In this document: piece by piece, positions 1 to 8,230 of the stretch
Layout: each line of letters begins with the position of its first letter
Position numbering within the stretch: position 1 is the first letter of the stretch
Assembly: GCA_020343875.1 (NCBI GenBank)
Contig: CP070811.1
Span: 4,477,070-4,537,793 of the forward strand
Direction of reading: 5' to 3'
Source of the DNA: Anaerolineales bacterium
Lineage (GTDB): Bacteria > Chloroflexota > Anaerolineae > 4572-78 > NAK82
DNA length: 60,724 nt
Program-made: the position numbers and the translations under genes
Notes under the pieces: model-generated
The model's database searches: none
The model's input: only the letters and a program-made list of their open reading frames with translations
Told to the model about the DNA's origin: nothing

Positions 1-59
1 TCACTTGCCCATCTGCGCCTGACCAGCAATCAACAACCCTGCCCCTGTGGGGTCCGCCA

Positions 60-88
60 CAAAAAACCGAAGGCTCTCAGGCCTTCGG
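60..88 (-). terminator. Rho-independent terminator after the FMN riboswitch
   Basis: Read on the minus strand, CCGAAGGC (88-81) pairs with GCCTTCGG (74-67) around a 6-nt loop and is followed at once by six U residues (66-61). It lies about 50 nt downstream of the riboswitch aptamer. It is therefore the likely terminator arm of the expression platform, attenuating a gene beyond the left edge. Confidence 0.85.
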
Positions 89-140
89 GGACACGATTTT
101 GCAACGCAACAACGCGCAGGCGGTGCAAAGTGCCTGCTAA

Positions 141-295
141 CCTTCTCCCATCCGGACTATACCGTCGGCTCCGGCCTTTCACCGGATCTGCTTGCTTATG
201 AGCAAACTCGCGGGCTTGGTGGTTCAGCAGCTGACCACCTTACCGCCGGTCGGGAATTGCCTCGCCCTGAGCGAGGTTCACCCTGCCCCGAAGGT
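141..295 (-). ncRNA. FMN riboswitch (RFN element)
   Basis: The minus strand carries the conserved blocks of the RFN element in order: an ACCTTCGGGGCAGGGTGAA-type 5' block at 295-277, ATTCCCGACCGGCGGTAA near 256-239, AGCCCGCGAG near 217-208, and GACGGTATAGTCCGGATGGG closing with AGAAGG at about 165-141. FMN riboswitches sense flavin mononucleotide and repress riboflavin synthesis or uptake genes. A consensus promoter lies just upstream and a terminator hairpin just downstream, so control by premature termination is likely. The controlled gene lies off the left edge; the remaining 59 bases hold no convincing start. Confidence 0.95.
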
Positions 296-316
296 TGTCC
301 ATATTCATCTATCCAC

Positions 317-345
317 ATTATATGTGATTGTGAAATGGATGTCAA
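317..345 (-). promoter_or_regulatory. Consensus sigma-70 promoter of the FMN riboswitch
   Basis: On the minus strand TTGACA (345-340) and TATAAT (322-317) are both perfect hexamers with a 17-bp spacer. Transcription should start near 310, about 15 nt before the first riboswitch block. The -35 box is only 7 bp from the stop codon of the upstream gene. Confidence 0.9.
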
Positions 346-351
346 ACTCTG

Positions 352-1638
352 TCAGTCCCAAGACAGTGCTTCGGCGACGTGACTGGATACGCCACCCTGG
401 CTGCCGCCCAGGTGCAATACAGCCTGGCCCTCTTCGCCCAGCGTCAGTGCAAAGGTTGAGACCCAACCCATGGTTGGCGGATCGGTGAGCGCTTCCCACA
501 ATCTGCCGCCGTTACGGGTGCGGTAGAGGATAGAGACCGGTCGCCCCAGCCTGGGGTCAGCCTGGTCAGTGTCCAACAACACGTAGGCCTCGTCAGCCGA
601 TGCGACCGCCAGGTGAAAATCGGCCACAATAGGGGGCGGAATTGAAAGCCGGCGGCTAATGTCTTGCCATGTCTGTCCCTTGTCGGTGGAGCGAAAGAGA
701 CCGGCGTACCCGCTATAAAGGTAGATGGTGCCATCTTGATCGAAGTCAGGTGAGAAGGCGATGGAGCCCGCTGTAAGTTGTGACTCGGCTGGATCAAAGT
801 CCTCCAAGGTGGTGGTAACTGTCAGGGAGCTGGTTCGCCAGGTCTGGGCTTGTATATCCCAGCGGTGCAGCTGGCGTGAAAAGCTGGCCATCACCAGTCC
901 ATTGCCTGTGGAGTCTTCATAATCAGGTGAGACGGCGACTGCCAAGTCATAGGGATTGGCACCGCCTGAAGGCTCCACCTCTGCCTCCAACGGCATCGCC
1001 TCCCAGGTTTCACCACCATTTGCCGAACGGTATACGCCGCTATACCAGGTGACGACGAAGAGGGTACGATTGCCACCGCCGGGGACGGGGGGGGAAAGGG
1101 CCAGATCCATCACATAGGGGTCGCCCAACCCGGTCAGTATCTGTTGCCACGAACGTCCCTCATCGCGAGAGCGCATCAGCCCCCACGCCTGGCCTCGGCC
1201 CAAGAGGGCATTGCTTAAAGGAATGGCGTATAGTACATCCTCGGAGGACGCCAGATCTCTACCAGTGGCAGCATGGAGGGAGCGGGGAATGGCTTCGGGC
1301 GGCCAGGAGAGAGGGCGCCAGTCATCCTCGCGCCCGCGATACAGGCGCCACTCAAAGCCCGACTCGGCGCTCCCGATAGGCCCAACTCCGGCCAGAAACT
1401 CGCCATCGGACAGCGGCGCGATAGCCAGCACCGGCCCAGGCGGATTGCCCATAGCCAGGGGAATAGCCTGCTCCTCTTCTGAAGAGGGCGTGTCCATGGG
1501 TGTGGCATTGGGTGCTGCCAGGTTGCCCAGCGCCAGTGGGTCTAGGCGCTGACAGCCAGCAAGACTCACAACCAGAACCAGGGCCAGCGCTGCCGGGCCC
1601 CAAATCTCTGTGTCCCAATTCCCAACCTCAATCTTCAT
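352..1638 (-). CDS. Secreted lipoprotein with Asp-box (BNR-like) beta-propeller repeats
   Basis: A predicted surface lipoprotein of 428 residues. A hydrophobic signal segment (about 14-28) ends in the lipobox SLAGC, with Cys29 as the lipidation site. The mature part carries at least four Asp-box motifs of the S/T-x-D/N-x-G-x-x-W type (SRDEGRSW, SANGGETW, STDKGQTW, TRNGGRLW), as in sialidase/sortilin/YCF48-like propellers. These motifs mark a fold, not a reaction, and no sialidase active site was recognised. Its ATG overlaps the stop of the upstream pseudokinase gene (ATGA), so the two are translationally coupled and probably work together. The first 15 codons are made of a GATTGGGAATTGGG-like repeat seen elsewhere in the window. 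Confidence 0.8.
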   Translation of the reverse strand: MKIEVGNWDTEIWGPAALALVLVVSLAGCQRLDPLALGNLAAPNATPMDTPSSEEEQAIPLAMGNPPGPVLAIAPLSDGEFLAGVGPIGSAESGFEWRLYRGREDDWRPLSWPPEAIPRSLHAATGRDLASSEDVLYAIPLSNALLGRGQAWGLMRSRDEGRSWQQILTGLGDPYVMDLALSPPVPGGGNRTLFVVTWYSGVYRSANGGETWEAMPLEAEVEPSGGANPYDLAVAVSPDYEDSTGNGLVMASFSRQLHRWDIQAQTWRTSSLTVTTTLEDFDPAESQLTAGSIAFSPDFDQDGTIYLYSGYAGLFRSTDKGQTWQDISRRLSIPPPIVADFHLAVASADEAYVLLDTDQADPRLGRPVSILYRTRNGGRLWEALTDPPTMGWVSTFALTLGEEGQAVLHLGGSQGGVSSHVAEALSWD

Positions 1639-3152
1639 CGCATCACGAAGCTTGCTGAGGCGACGACTCGGTCATCTAGCATCAAGCGCACTTCGTAGGG
1701 GCCGGGCTGGTATCCGCCTTCGGGGGTATAAAAGACCCATGCTGTGCCTGCGGTCCCCCAGTCTTGGGGCCAGGTGGTGACGGAACGATCGAGTTGCTGA
1801 TCACCCCAAATCCATACATGTCCCCAGCGAGCGCCGGGTTTGATACCCTGGTAGTCAAAAAAGAGGTAGACTGGCTGGCTACTGGCCGGAAAATCGCTTC
1901 CCGGCGACAACGGTTGGTGATCGTCACTGATGCCGCGTGCCAGCATCAAATTGGTGAAGGGGCTTCCCTCGGCGACAGCCACTTGGGCTGGCGTGGAAAA
2001 CGGTGTCAGACTGGGGCTGGGCGACGGGCTGAGCACGAACGATTGAGTTGCGGGCGCCGTAGCGGCCGGCGTGTCAGCGGCAATGGATGGGGTGGTATCC
2101 AGGGGCGAACTGACAATCGGTGTGGAAGGCGGGGATGTTGGAACTATTTCAGCTAGCCGAGCGGCCTGCCGTTCACCCCAGCCTGCCAGGTTCCAAATCA
2201 ACACGGCCAGGAACAGCCCAATCACGGGTGCCACAACGATCGCCCAGAATATAGGCCTCTGCCAGAGCTTGAGTGGCCGGGATCGCCCGGCGACCTTCGG
2301 GGCGCGAGTCGGGGCTGTCCCCTTGGCAGCGGCAGCCAGGGCGCGCGAGAACTCGTTGGCGGTGTTGAAGCGCATTTCGGGGCGCTTTGCGAGGGCACGC
2401 GCCACGACTTCACTGACTGCCACCGGTACACTGGGGTTCACATTCTGCAAGGCAGGTGGTGTTTCGTGGATCTGGGCATGGAGTACATCTGCTGCTTTCC
2501 CGGAGAAAGGAACTTGCCCGACCAGCATCTGATAGGCCAACACCCCCAGGGCATAAATGTCGGCGGCGCGGTTCGGACCCTGGCCCTGCGCCCGTTCCGA
2601 GGATAGATATTCCGGCGTGCCGAGGCCGTGAGCCATCTTGCTTACCTGGGCGCTGCCTATTGAATCGGTGCCGGCCGACGCCTGGGTCAAGCCAAATTCG
2701 GCGATGGTGATATGGTCGTCCTCGCCCACAAAGATGCGGCGGTCGTTGAGGTCGCCGTGCATCAGGCGTTGGCTGTGGGCATAGTCCAAGGCGGCCGCTA
2801 ACTGCCGCACGATATGCACCACTTGGGCGGGTGGCATCGGCCCTGTTCGCGCTAGCCGGTCGGCTAGACTCTCGTCCTGGACCCAGTCGCGCACGATGTA
2901 GACCACGTCTCCACGCCGGCTGGCCTCGTATGTGCGGACGATGTTGGGGTGTTCCAACCGGATGGCACGCTCGCCAGCTTCCAAAAAGCGACGTACGAAG
3001 TAAGCATCGGAGACGAACTGGGGCGCGATCACTTTCACGGTAACTGGCATACCATCATCCTTGCGATAAGCACGGTAGATAATGGTCAGGTCGCCACGTC
3101 CGATTTCTTCTTCAACGTCGTAACTTGGCAGTCGGGATTCGAGTTGGGTCAT
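1635..3152 (-). CDS. Membrane Ser/Thr kinase-like protein, predicted pseudokinase
   Basis: A PknB-type architecture of 505 residues: a kinase fold (about 10-275), one membrane segment (301-324), a Pro/Ser/Thr-rich stalk (330-395) and an extracytoplasmic beta-sandwich-like domain (400-505). The ATP lysine (Lys40 in VTVK) and the catalytic-loop aspartate (Asp134) are present. However, HRD reads HGD (132-134), the +2 Lys is Asn136, the metal-binding Asn is Arg139, and DFG reads EFG (152-154). Both Mg ligands are thus altered, which suggests a pseudokinase or a weak kinase. The GTPEY-SSE region resembling the activation-segment end is kept. Its stop overlaps the start of the propeller lipoprotein gene by 4 bp. 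The ribosome-binding site is weak. Confidence 0.85.
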   Translation of the reverse strand: MTQLESRLPSYDVEEEIGRGDLTIIYRAYRKDDGMPVTVKVIAPQFVSDAYFVRRFLEAGERAIRLEHPNIVRTYEASRRGDVVYIVRDWVQDESLADRLARTGPMPPAQVVHIVRQLAAALDYAHSQRLMHGDLNDRRIFVGEDDHITIAEFGLTQASAGTDSIGSAQVSKMAHGLGTPEYLSSERAQGQGPNRAADIYALGVLAYQMLVGQVPFSGKAADVLHAQIHETPPALQNVNPSVPVAVSEVVARALAKRPEMRFNTANEFSRALAAAAKGTAPTRAPKVAGRSRPLKLWQRPIFWAIVVAPVIGLFLAVLIWNLAGWGERQAARLAEIVPTSPPSTPIVSSPLDTTPSIAADTPAATAPATQSFVLSPSPSPSLTPFSTPAQVAVAEGSPFTNLMLARGISDDHQPLSPGSDFPASSQPVYLFFDYQGIKPGARWGHVWIWGDQQLDRSVTTWPQDWGTAGTAWVFYTPEGGYQPGPYEVRLMLDDRVVASASFVMR

Positions 3153-3225
3153 ATGGCATGTCGCCTACATTGTGAGAAGTAGACTGCTATGTAGCATGCG
3201 GGCCTTCTCTTGTCGTCAGATTACG

Positions 3226-4005
3226 CTACTCAGCATGGATGACTTCCATCACCTGGCTGAAGAGTGTACCATTAGTGCTAAGAGCCTCTCCGCTGTAAAT
3301 AGTGGGCTCTCCATTCCAGTCGGTGAAGGTGCCCCCTGCTTCCTGTAAGATGGGCACCAAGGCGGCGCAGTCCCAGGCATTCATAATCGGATCGAGCATT
3401 AATTCAGCGCGGCCGGTGGCGACCAGACAGTGACCATAGCAATCGCTCCAGCCGCGTTGGATTTGGGTTGCCCCTTGTATGCGGACCCAGGCCTGGTCTC
3501 GTCCGTGGAGGGCAAAGTCGGCGCAACTGGTGTAGACAACCAGGGCCTGGTCGAGGCGAGCCACATCCGAGACGCGAGCCGGGCGCCCATTCCAGCGGCA
3601 ACCTTCGCCCCTGGCGGCGGCCACCGTCTCCCCCAAGCCAGGGAAATGGGCTACGCCTACCACCACCTCCCCGCCGATTTCCAAGCCGATCAGCACACCG
3701 TATAGAGGTACGCCCCGAATGAAAGAGCGTGTGCCGTCAATGGGGTCGATAATCCAGCGATAGATGGAGTCCCGCTCGGCCTCGCCGAACTCCTCGCCAA
3801 AGATGGCGTGGTCCGGAAAACGACTCTCGATGAGATGGCGCAGTAATTCCTCCGCGCCCCGGTCGGCGATTGTGACCGGCGACTCGTCTGCCTTTTGCTC
3901 AACGGCCACGCCGGTCTGAAAGTGGGCCAGCGTTGACTGGCCAGCCTGCCAGGCCGCATCGATGGCAAAGTCAAGAAAAGTATGGGTGGAAGTGGTGTGA
4001 GCCAT
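3226..4005 (-). CDS. Inositol monophosphatase-family phosphatase (HisN-like)
   Basis: 259 residues, the usual length for the family. Metal-dependent Li+-sensitive phosphatase motifs are visible: GEEFGE for the first metal Glu, DPIDGTRSFIRG for the metal-binding DP-IDGT loop, and WDCAALVPILQEAGG near the C-terminus. Members hydrolyse inositol-1-phosphate, histidinol phosphate, NADP or fructose-1,6-bisphosphate. The RSFIRG variant after DGT and the overall length resemble HisN-type histidinol phosphatases, but no his genes are nearby, so the substrate is left open. The start is backed by GGAGG four bases upstream. It lies between the pseudokinase and the site-2 protease on the same strand. Confidence 0.85.
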   Translation of the reverse strand: MAHTTSTHTFLDFAIDAAWQAGQSTLAHFQTGVAVEQKADESPVTIADRGAEELLRHLIESRFPDHAIFGEEFGEAERDSIYRWIIDPIDGTRSFIRGVPLYGVLIGLEIGGEVVVGVAHFPGLGETVAAARGEGCRWNGRPARVSDVARLDQALVVYTSCADFALHGRDQAWVRIQGATQIQRGWSDCYGHCLVATGRAELMLDPIMNAWDCAALVPILQEAGGTFTDWNGEPTIYSGEALSTNGTLFSQVMEVIHAE

Positions 4006-4033
4006 GCTGCCTCCAACTACCAGTCGTTAATCA

Positions 4034-5185
4034 TCAAGGCGCTACAATAGTCAAGGGTATCGGCACGAAGACCAGGATAAAGACGATGACGGTCAACAGG
4101 GCCAGCAATTTGCGTCTGCTATCCAGAGGGGTGATGTCGTTCAGTGGGGGCGGGTGGTCAACCCCCAGCAAGAAGAAGATCAGGATGGCCCAGGTGAACC
4201 AGCCTTGCCACAGAGTTACTCCCATCACCAGCAGAGCGGCCACGAACAGGGTGCCCACGTAGCGAATCTTGTCCCCAATCAGCGTGAAGATGACATGCCC
4301 GCCGTCGAGTTGGCCAACCGGCAGCAGGTTAAAGGCGGTCACCAGCAGGCCAAACCAGGCAGCGAAGGCCATCGGATGCAGCATCACATCCATGCCCTTG
4401 CCGGGCAAGATCTGCTTGTGAATCAGGTATTTGGCTCCCAGGTAGAGCAGTGAGTTGCCCTCAAGCAGATAGCCTCCTTCGGCTGGCAACGTTTCCACGG
4501 GCGACAGGGCCAGGCCATACAACAACAGGGGGATGGTGACCACCAACCCGGCCAGTGGACCGGCCACCCCTACGTCAAACAGTTGATTGCGATTGCGAAC
4601 CGGCGACCGCAGCTGGATGAACGCACCAAAGGTGCCGACCAGAGGGCTGAGTGGCATAGGGATGAAGTAAGGTAGTGTGACCGCCACCTGGTGGCGGCGG
4701 GCAGCAAAATAGTGGCCGAATTCGTGCGTGCCCAGAATGGCCAGCAGGGTGAAGCCGTAGGGTATCCCATCAAGGATAGAGGCCGGATCGGTGAGAGGAT
4801 TGCCTCCTTCGTGCAGTGCGCCCACGTACAGCACCGAGAGCACGGTGGCGATGAACAATCCCAGGTTAATCCAGGGGTTGGCCGGGCGCGGCTTCACCAG
4901 CCCTGGGCGCCCTATGATCTGATGCCCTCCACGGCTCCTACGCAGTAAGGGCGTATAGTCGCGCCGTGCCCAGCGTTCGGCCAGCAGCTCGTAGGCCCGG
5001 TCGGCATCGTTGGTCAGCAGCCGCCCGGTGAACACAATCAGGCCCTGCTGTGCCTGGCGCGGTGTGGATACCTCGCGCACTTCGAATAGATCTACTACAT
5101 CAGCCCGCAGGCGGCTGATAATCGCGCCGTCAAGAATGACATTCTCTTCTGGGGCTGCTAAACGCCGTCTCAAACCAAAATCCAT
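4034..5185 (-). CDS. Site-2-type membrane zinc metalloprotease (M50 family)
   Basis: A polytopic intramembrane protease of 383 residues. The zinc motif HEFGH is at 154-158 and the second motif NLLPVGQLDGGH, containing the third metal ligand Asp, at 286-297. A soluble N-terminal region of about 100 residues precedes the first membrane segment. This organisation resembles the cyanobacterial/plant EGY group more than RseP, since no PDZ domain is seen. Site-2 proteases cut transmembrane segments of anti-sigma factors or other regulators. An ECF sigma/anti-sigma pair lies in the same window at 52.5 kb, but a link would be speculation. The start has TAGGAG immediately upstream. Confidence 0.9.
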   Translation of the reverse strand: MDFGLRRRLAAPEENVILDGAIISRLRADVVDLFEVREVSTPRQAQQGLIVFTGRLLTNDADRAYELLAERWARRDYTPLLRRSRGGHQIIGRPGLVKPRPANPWINLGLFIATVLSVLYVGALHEGGNPLTDPASILDGIPYGFTLLAILGTHEFGHYFAARRHQVAVTLPYFIPMPLSPLVGTFGAFIQLRSPVRNRNQLFDVGVAGPLAGLVVTIPLLLYGLALSPVETLPAEGGYLLEGNSLLYLGAKYLIHKQILPGKGMDVMLHPMAFAAWFGLLVTAFNLLPVGQLDGGHVIFTLIGDKIRYVGTLFVAALLVMGVTLWQGWFTWAILIFFLLGVDHPPPLNDITPLDSRRKLLALLTVIVFILVFVPIPLTIVAP

Positions 5186-5330
5186 TGTCTCCTACCTTGA
5201 TTATCCGTCTCATGCAAAAATCTTCTCGAAACCTGGGGTTGCTGTGAGGAATTGGCAGCTGGCGGGTTGGAGGATTAGAAACGGGGGTGATCCACAACGC
5301 TTTCCAGACTTCAGTCTTCCAGGTTTCCAT

Positions 5331-6116
5331 TTAGAGTGTGAAAACGCCCAGCAGTCGACGTTCGGCTTCCCCCTCCTGATCGGCCACCCGAGCGATTACT
5401 TCAACATAAGGAGCGATGCTGGAATTCTTTAACTTGCGCTTGAGAAGCTCATCTACCTGGAAAACCCCAGCCGAGTTGCTCATAGTGATATCCACCCGGA
5501 TGGGACGCTCTTCGCCACGCTTCAGCCCCACGCTGCTAATGGCCGCCGCTGAGACCGAGTGGATACTGGTAGACCCGGCCTCAAAGGGAATACGTGACCG
5601 TCCCTCGGTCATGTCCAGGGCGTCGGCCACTTTCATCACGCCCGCCTCTAGAGTCAGGCAGCGCACGTCCCAGCGATGAGCGATCATAGCGTGCGAAATC
5701 TCGGAGATCATGATCGTTCGCTCGCTCAAGTCATATAGCCCGTCCAGGAAGGAGGGGAGCTTGTCCCGGGCCAGGAAGAGGCTATACTGCTCATGATCAT
5801 CGCGGTGAATGCTGATGCCCAAGTCGTGCATACAGGCCGCCAGCACGACCACCACCTCGGCATCTTCTTTTGTCATGCTGTAATCTGTCTCGATGCTGGT
5901 TTGAATCCCAGCATCGGTCAGAAGGCGCAGCATCTTGAGGGCGGCGTTGGCGACGACCCGGATGTGTATCTCCCCATGGTCGGTGATGCCGCTCCGGTCG
6001 ACCGCGTTCACGTTGGCACAGCGCCACAGCTGCCACAACTCCTGGTCGGCATCGACGCGTTCCACGATTGCCTGCAGTTTTTGATTGTGGCGGGTTGGTA
6101 TGTTGAATTTGCTCAT
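5331..6116 (-). CDS. HD-domain metal-dependent phosphohydrolase
   Basis: 261 residues from the ATG of MSKFNIPTRHNQ. An upstream in-frame extension to 6290 is rejected because it is Pro/Ala-rich, low in complexity, and starts upstream of the promoter. The HD motif is visible in AACMHDLGISIHRDDHE, with further His/Asp residues in DHGEIHIRVV upstream and EISHAMIAH downstream. HD proteins hydrolyse nucleotides, (p)ppGpp or cyclic nucleotides, or act as sensors; the exact substrate cannot be read here. A Shine-Dalgarno-like AGAGGA precedes the start. It has its own consensus-spaced promoter at 6153-6181, so it can be expressed apart from the PRPP synthetase gene upstream. Confidence 0.8.
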   Translation of the reverse strand: MSKFNIPTRHNQKLQAIVERVDADQELWQLWRCANVNAVDRSGITDHGEIHIRVVANAALKMLRLLTDAGIQTSIETDYSMTKEDAEVVVVLAACMHDLGISIHRDDHEQYSLFLARDKLPSFLDGLYDLSERTIMISEISHAMIAHRWDVRCLTLEAGVMKVADALDMTEGRSRIPFEAGSTSIHSVSAAAISSVGLKRGEERPIRVDITMSNSAGVFQVDELLKRKLKNSSIAPYVEVIARVADQEGEAERRLLGVFTL

Positions 6117-6152
6117 AGGGTCCTCTAGCCCTTGGACTGTCACTGTGTGCTC

Positions 6153-6181
6153 ATTGTACCACAATGCCAGAGGAAGTCCAA
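6153..6181 (-). promoter_or_regulatory. Sigma-70 promoter for the HD hydrolase gene
   Basis: Minus-strand TTGGAC (6181-6176) and TACAAT (6158-6153) are separated by 17 bp. The predicted start is near 6146, giving a leader of about 30 nt to the ATG at 6116. This supports the short start chosen for the gene. Confidence 0.75.
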
Positions 6182-6295
6182 CGTAATGGGGAGGGGCTGG
6201 GGGATTGAAGTCTTGAGGGGCGTTTGGCCGCGGTCGAAGAGGCGCATTGGGACTGGCTGCACGGGCGCATCCAATTGGGCAGGCCCGCATAGTCT

Positions 6296-7273
6296 TTACT
6301 CGTTGAAAAGTGCCCCTACCGATATGCCCAGGTGAATGCGACGGATGACCTCCGCCAGCAGTGGGGCCACGGACAGGACGGCCATATTTGTGAGCCGCTT
6401 GCGCGGCGGCAAGGGGACAGTGTCGGTGACGACGATTTCGTCAATGTCCACGCTGCAAAGCCTCTCGACGGCCGGATCGGAGAAGATGGGATGAGTGGCG
6501 CATACGTACACTTGGTTGGCACCACTCGCCTTGAGGAAGATGATAGCCTGGGTGACCGTGCCGGCGGTGTCAATTTCGTCGTCAAAGATGATGACGTTCT
6601 TCCCTTGCACATCTCCGATGACGTTCAACGCCTTGGCCGTACTGCCATCCGGTCTTTGCACACGGCGCTTCTCGATGATGGCCAGGGGAATGTCTAAGGC
6701 CGCCGCGAAGTTTCGGGCTCGTTTGGTGGCACCGATGTCGGCGGCAATCACCGCTGCATCCGGGATCTCTTTGGCCCGGAAGTATTCACTCAGTATGTGA
6801 AAGGCGGTCAGTTCGTCCACCGGGATGCTGAAGAAGCCCTGGATCTGGCCGGCGTGGAGGTCCAAAGTGAGAAAGCGGCTGGCACCGGCTGCTGAGATAA
6901 GATCAGCCACCAGGCGGGCGGTTATGGGCACTCGGGGTTGGTCTTTTTTGTCGGTCCGCCCATAGCCGTAGTAGGGCACTACTGCCGTAATACGCCCTGC
7001 TGAGTCGCGACGCAGCGTATCAATCATGATCAAGAGTTCCATCAGGTTATCGTTGACCGAGGCCAGGCTTCCGTCATCGTGCTCGGTGGCACAGGTGGGT
7101 TGGATTACGAACACATCCTTGCCGCGTACGCTGGTGTGCAGCCGGCAGAAAATATTTTGATTGGGGAACTTGAACACGTCGGCCCCGATGAGGGGGACCT
7201 TTAGCTCGCGGCTGATGGCCTCGGCCAGGGGCCGGTTAGCCGTGCCGCTCAGTAATGCGATCTCGCCATACAT
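6296..7273 (-). CDS. prs: Ribose-phosphate pyrophosphokinase (PRPP synthetase)
   Basis: 325 residues from MYGEIALLSGTANRPLA; family members are near 315. The enzyme transfers pyrophosphate from ATP to ribose-5-phosphate, giving PRPP for purine, pyrimidine, His, Trp and NAD synthesis. Visible motifs are DLHAGQIQGFF for ribose-phosphate/ATP binding, YYGYGRTDKKD for the catalytic loop region, and the PRPP loop IIFDDEIDTAGT. The start 14 codons further upstream would add residues with no counterpart in the family. GGGAGG lies 11 bases before the chosen ATG, a long but acceptable spacing. Its product would feed the NAD synthetase pathway encoded at 29.8 kb. Confidence 0.93.
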   Translation of the reverse strand: MYGEIALLSGTANRPLAEAISRELKVPLIGADVFKFPNQNIFCRLHTSVRGKDVFVIQPTCATEHDDGSLASVNDNLMELLIMIDTLRRDSAGRITAVVPYYGYGRTDKKDQPRVPITARLVADLISAAGASRFLTLDLHAGQIQGFFSIPVDELTAFHILSEYFRAKEIPDAAVIAADIGATKRARNFAAALDIPLAIIEKRRVQRPDGSTAKALNVIGDVQGKNVIIFDDEIDTAGTVTQAIIFLKASGANQVYVCATHPIFSDPAVERLCSVDIDEIVVTDTVPLPPRKRLTNMAVLSVAPLLAEVIRRIHLGISVGALFNE

Positions 7274-7486
7274 CAGCTCATTCGCCTCCCATGGACTTAG
7301 CTGGAAACCTGCCACTTTGTTATCTGCTACGCCCTACTTGAAGCCAAGAACGCCCGCTATTGATTACCCATCACCCATGTATGTTGACGTTGGCCTCCGG
7401 CTTGGGATTCCTCGCACAGGCGACCTTCGCGGATGCACCCGTATTTGAAGGTTCTACGACCCTTGGACGGCCTCGTTGACTCCAGA
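7274..7486 (-). other. Leader/intergenic region upstream of prs with hairpins and a dispersed repeat
   Basis: 213 bp without a gene. On the minus strand ACCTTC pairs with GAAGGT around an inner CGG-GTGCAT-CCG hairpin (about 7455-7425), so a structured leader is possible. I matched it to no known riboswitch. Nearer prs is GTAGCAGATAACA (about 7332-7320), identical over 13 bases to a repeat at 27.5 kb. A weak promoter (TTGGCT, 17 bp, GATAAC) lies in the same stretch. Confidence 0.4.
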
Positions 7487-8230
7487 TCACTCCCCCTTTC
7501 CTTCCTGGATATCCTTTAGATGACAGGTATCGTTGAGAAGGAGTACCCTGCAGCCGTGTAGCTGGATCCGCACCAAGCTGAGCGAGGTGTTGTCAAAGGC
7601 GAATGCACGTCGCCCGTGGCCATTACCAGACCCCTGTCCCAAGCCAGGCGAAGGAGATCGGGGGGCAATTCCTAGCCAAGAACGTAGGCAGGCATCCAGC
7701 GAGCCACCGTGCGCCACCACGATAAGACCTGTGTCCTCGGGCATGGCGGTTACGATTTCGTCCATAGCTGCTCTGACCCGTGCTATGAAAGTCAGCTCGC
7801 CTTCCTCGCCCGGTAGTGGTTCCCAGGCATGGTTTGCCTGCCAGGCGGCCCGTACGGTAGGAAAGCGGCCCATGATTTCGCTGGAGGTCAGGCCGTTGAG
7901 TGGGCCGAAGTTGTACTCCTTGAGACGCGCCTCGTACCGAACCGGCAGAGCCAGTGCATCACCAATGATCAGGGCCGTTTCGGCTGCTCGTCGCAGCGGG
8001 CTGCTCACCAACTCGTGGATGGCCTTCTCTCCTCCTATTCCTGCAGGCTTCTCCTGGGGAGGGGGGCTCTGTGAGGAAGGAAGGCCTAACATGTAGGCCA
8101 ACCGTTCGGCCAGTCGTGCCGCCTGTTGCCGTCCCAGGTCGGTCAGTGGGTAGTCGGACCAGCCCTGGATACGGTTCTCTAGATTGCCTTGCGATTCGCC
8201 GTGTCGAATCAGCCAGATATATTTACTCAT
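7487..8230 (-). CDS. Histidine phosphatase family protein (phosphoglycerate mutase-like)
   Basis: 247 residues. The N-terminal LIRHGESQGN is the RHG catalytic motif with the nucleophilic His. A second conserved region, VSSPLRRAAETALII, carries the phosphate-binding Arg, and VVAHGGSLDACL carries the second catalytic His. The family covers cofactor-dependent phosphoglycerate mutases and many broad phosphatases (for example CobC-like and SixA-like), so the substrate is open. Two insertions rich in Ser/Pro/Gly/Lys (QSPPPQEKPAGIGGEK and GIAPRSPSPGLGQGSGNGHG) look like low-complexity loop growth. The ATG overlaps the stop of the carbonic anhydrase gene by 4 bp, so the two are coupled. Confidence 0.88.
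   Translation of the reverse strand: MSKYIWLIRHGESQGNLENRIQGWSDYPLTDLGRQQAARLAERLAYMLGLPSSQSPPPQEKPAGIGGEKAIHELVSSPLRRAAETALIIGDALALPVRYEARLKEYNFGPLNGLTSSEIMGRFPTVRAAWQANHAWEPLPGEEGELTFIARVRAAMDEIVTAMPEDTGLIVVAHGGSLDACLRSWLGIAPRSPSPGLGQGSGNGHGRRAFAFDNTSLSLVRIQLHGCRVLLLNDTCHLKDIQEGKGE

Noticed and set aside
47..382. Plus-strand ORF of 111 codons at the left edge
   Set aside because: It runs antisense through the FMN riboswitch and its terminator and has no recognisable protein features.
5331..6290. The longer reading frame of the HD hydrolase
   Set aside because: The extra 58 residues are Pro/Ala-rich and lie across and upstream of the promoter at 6153-6181; the ATG at 6116 is preferred.
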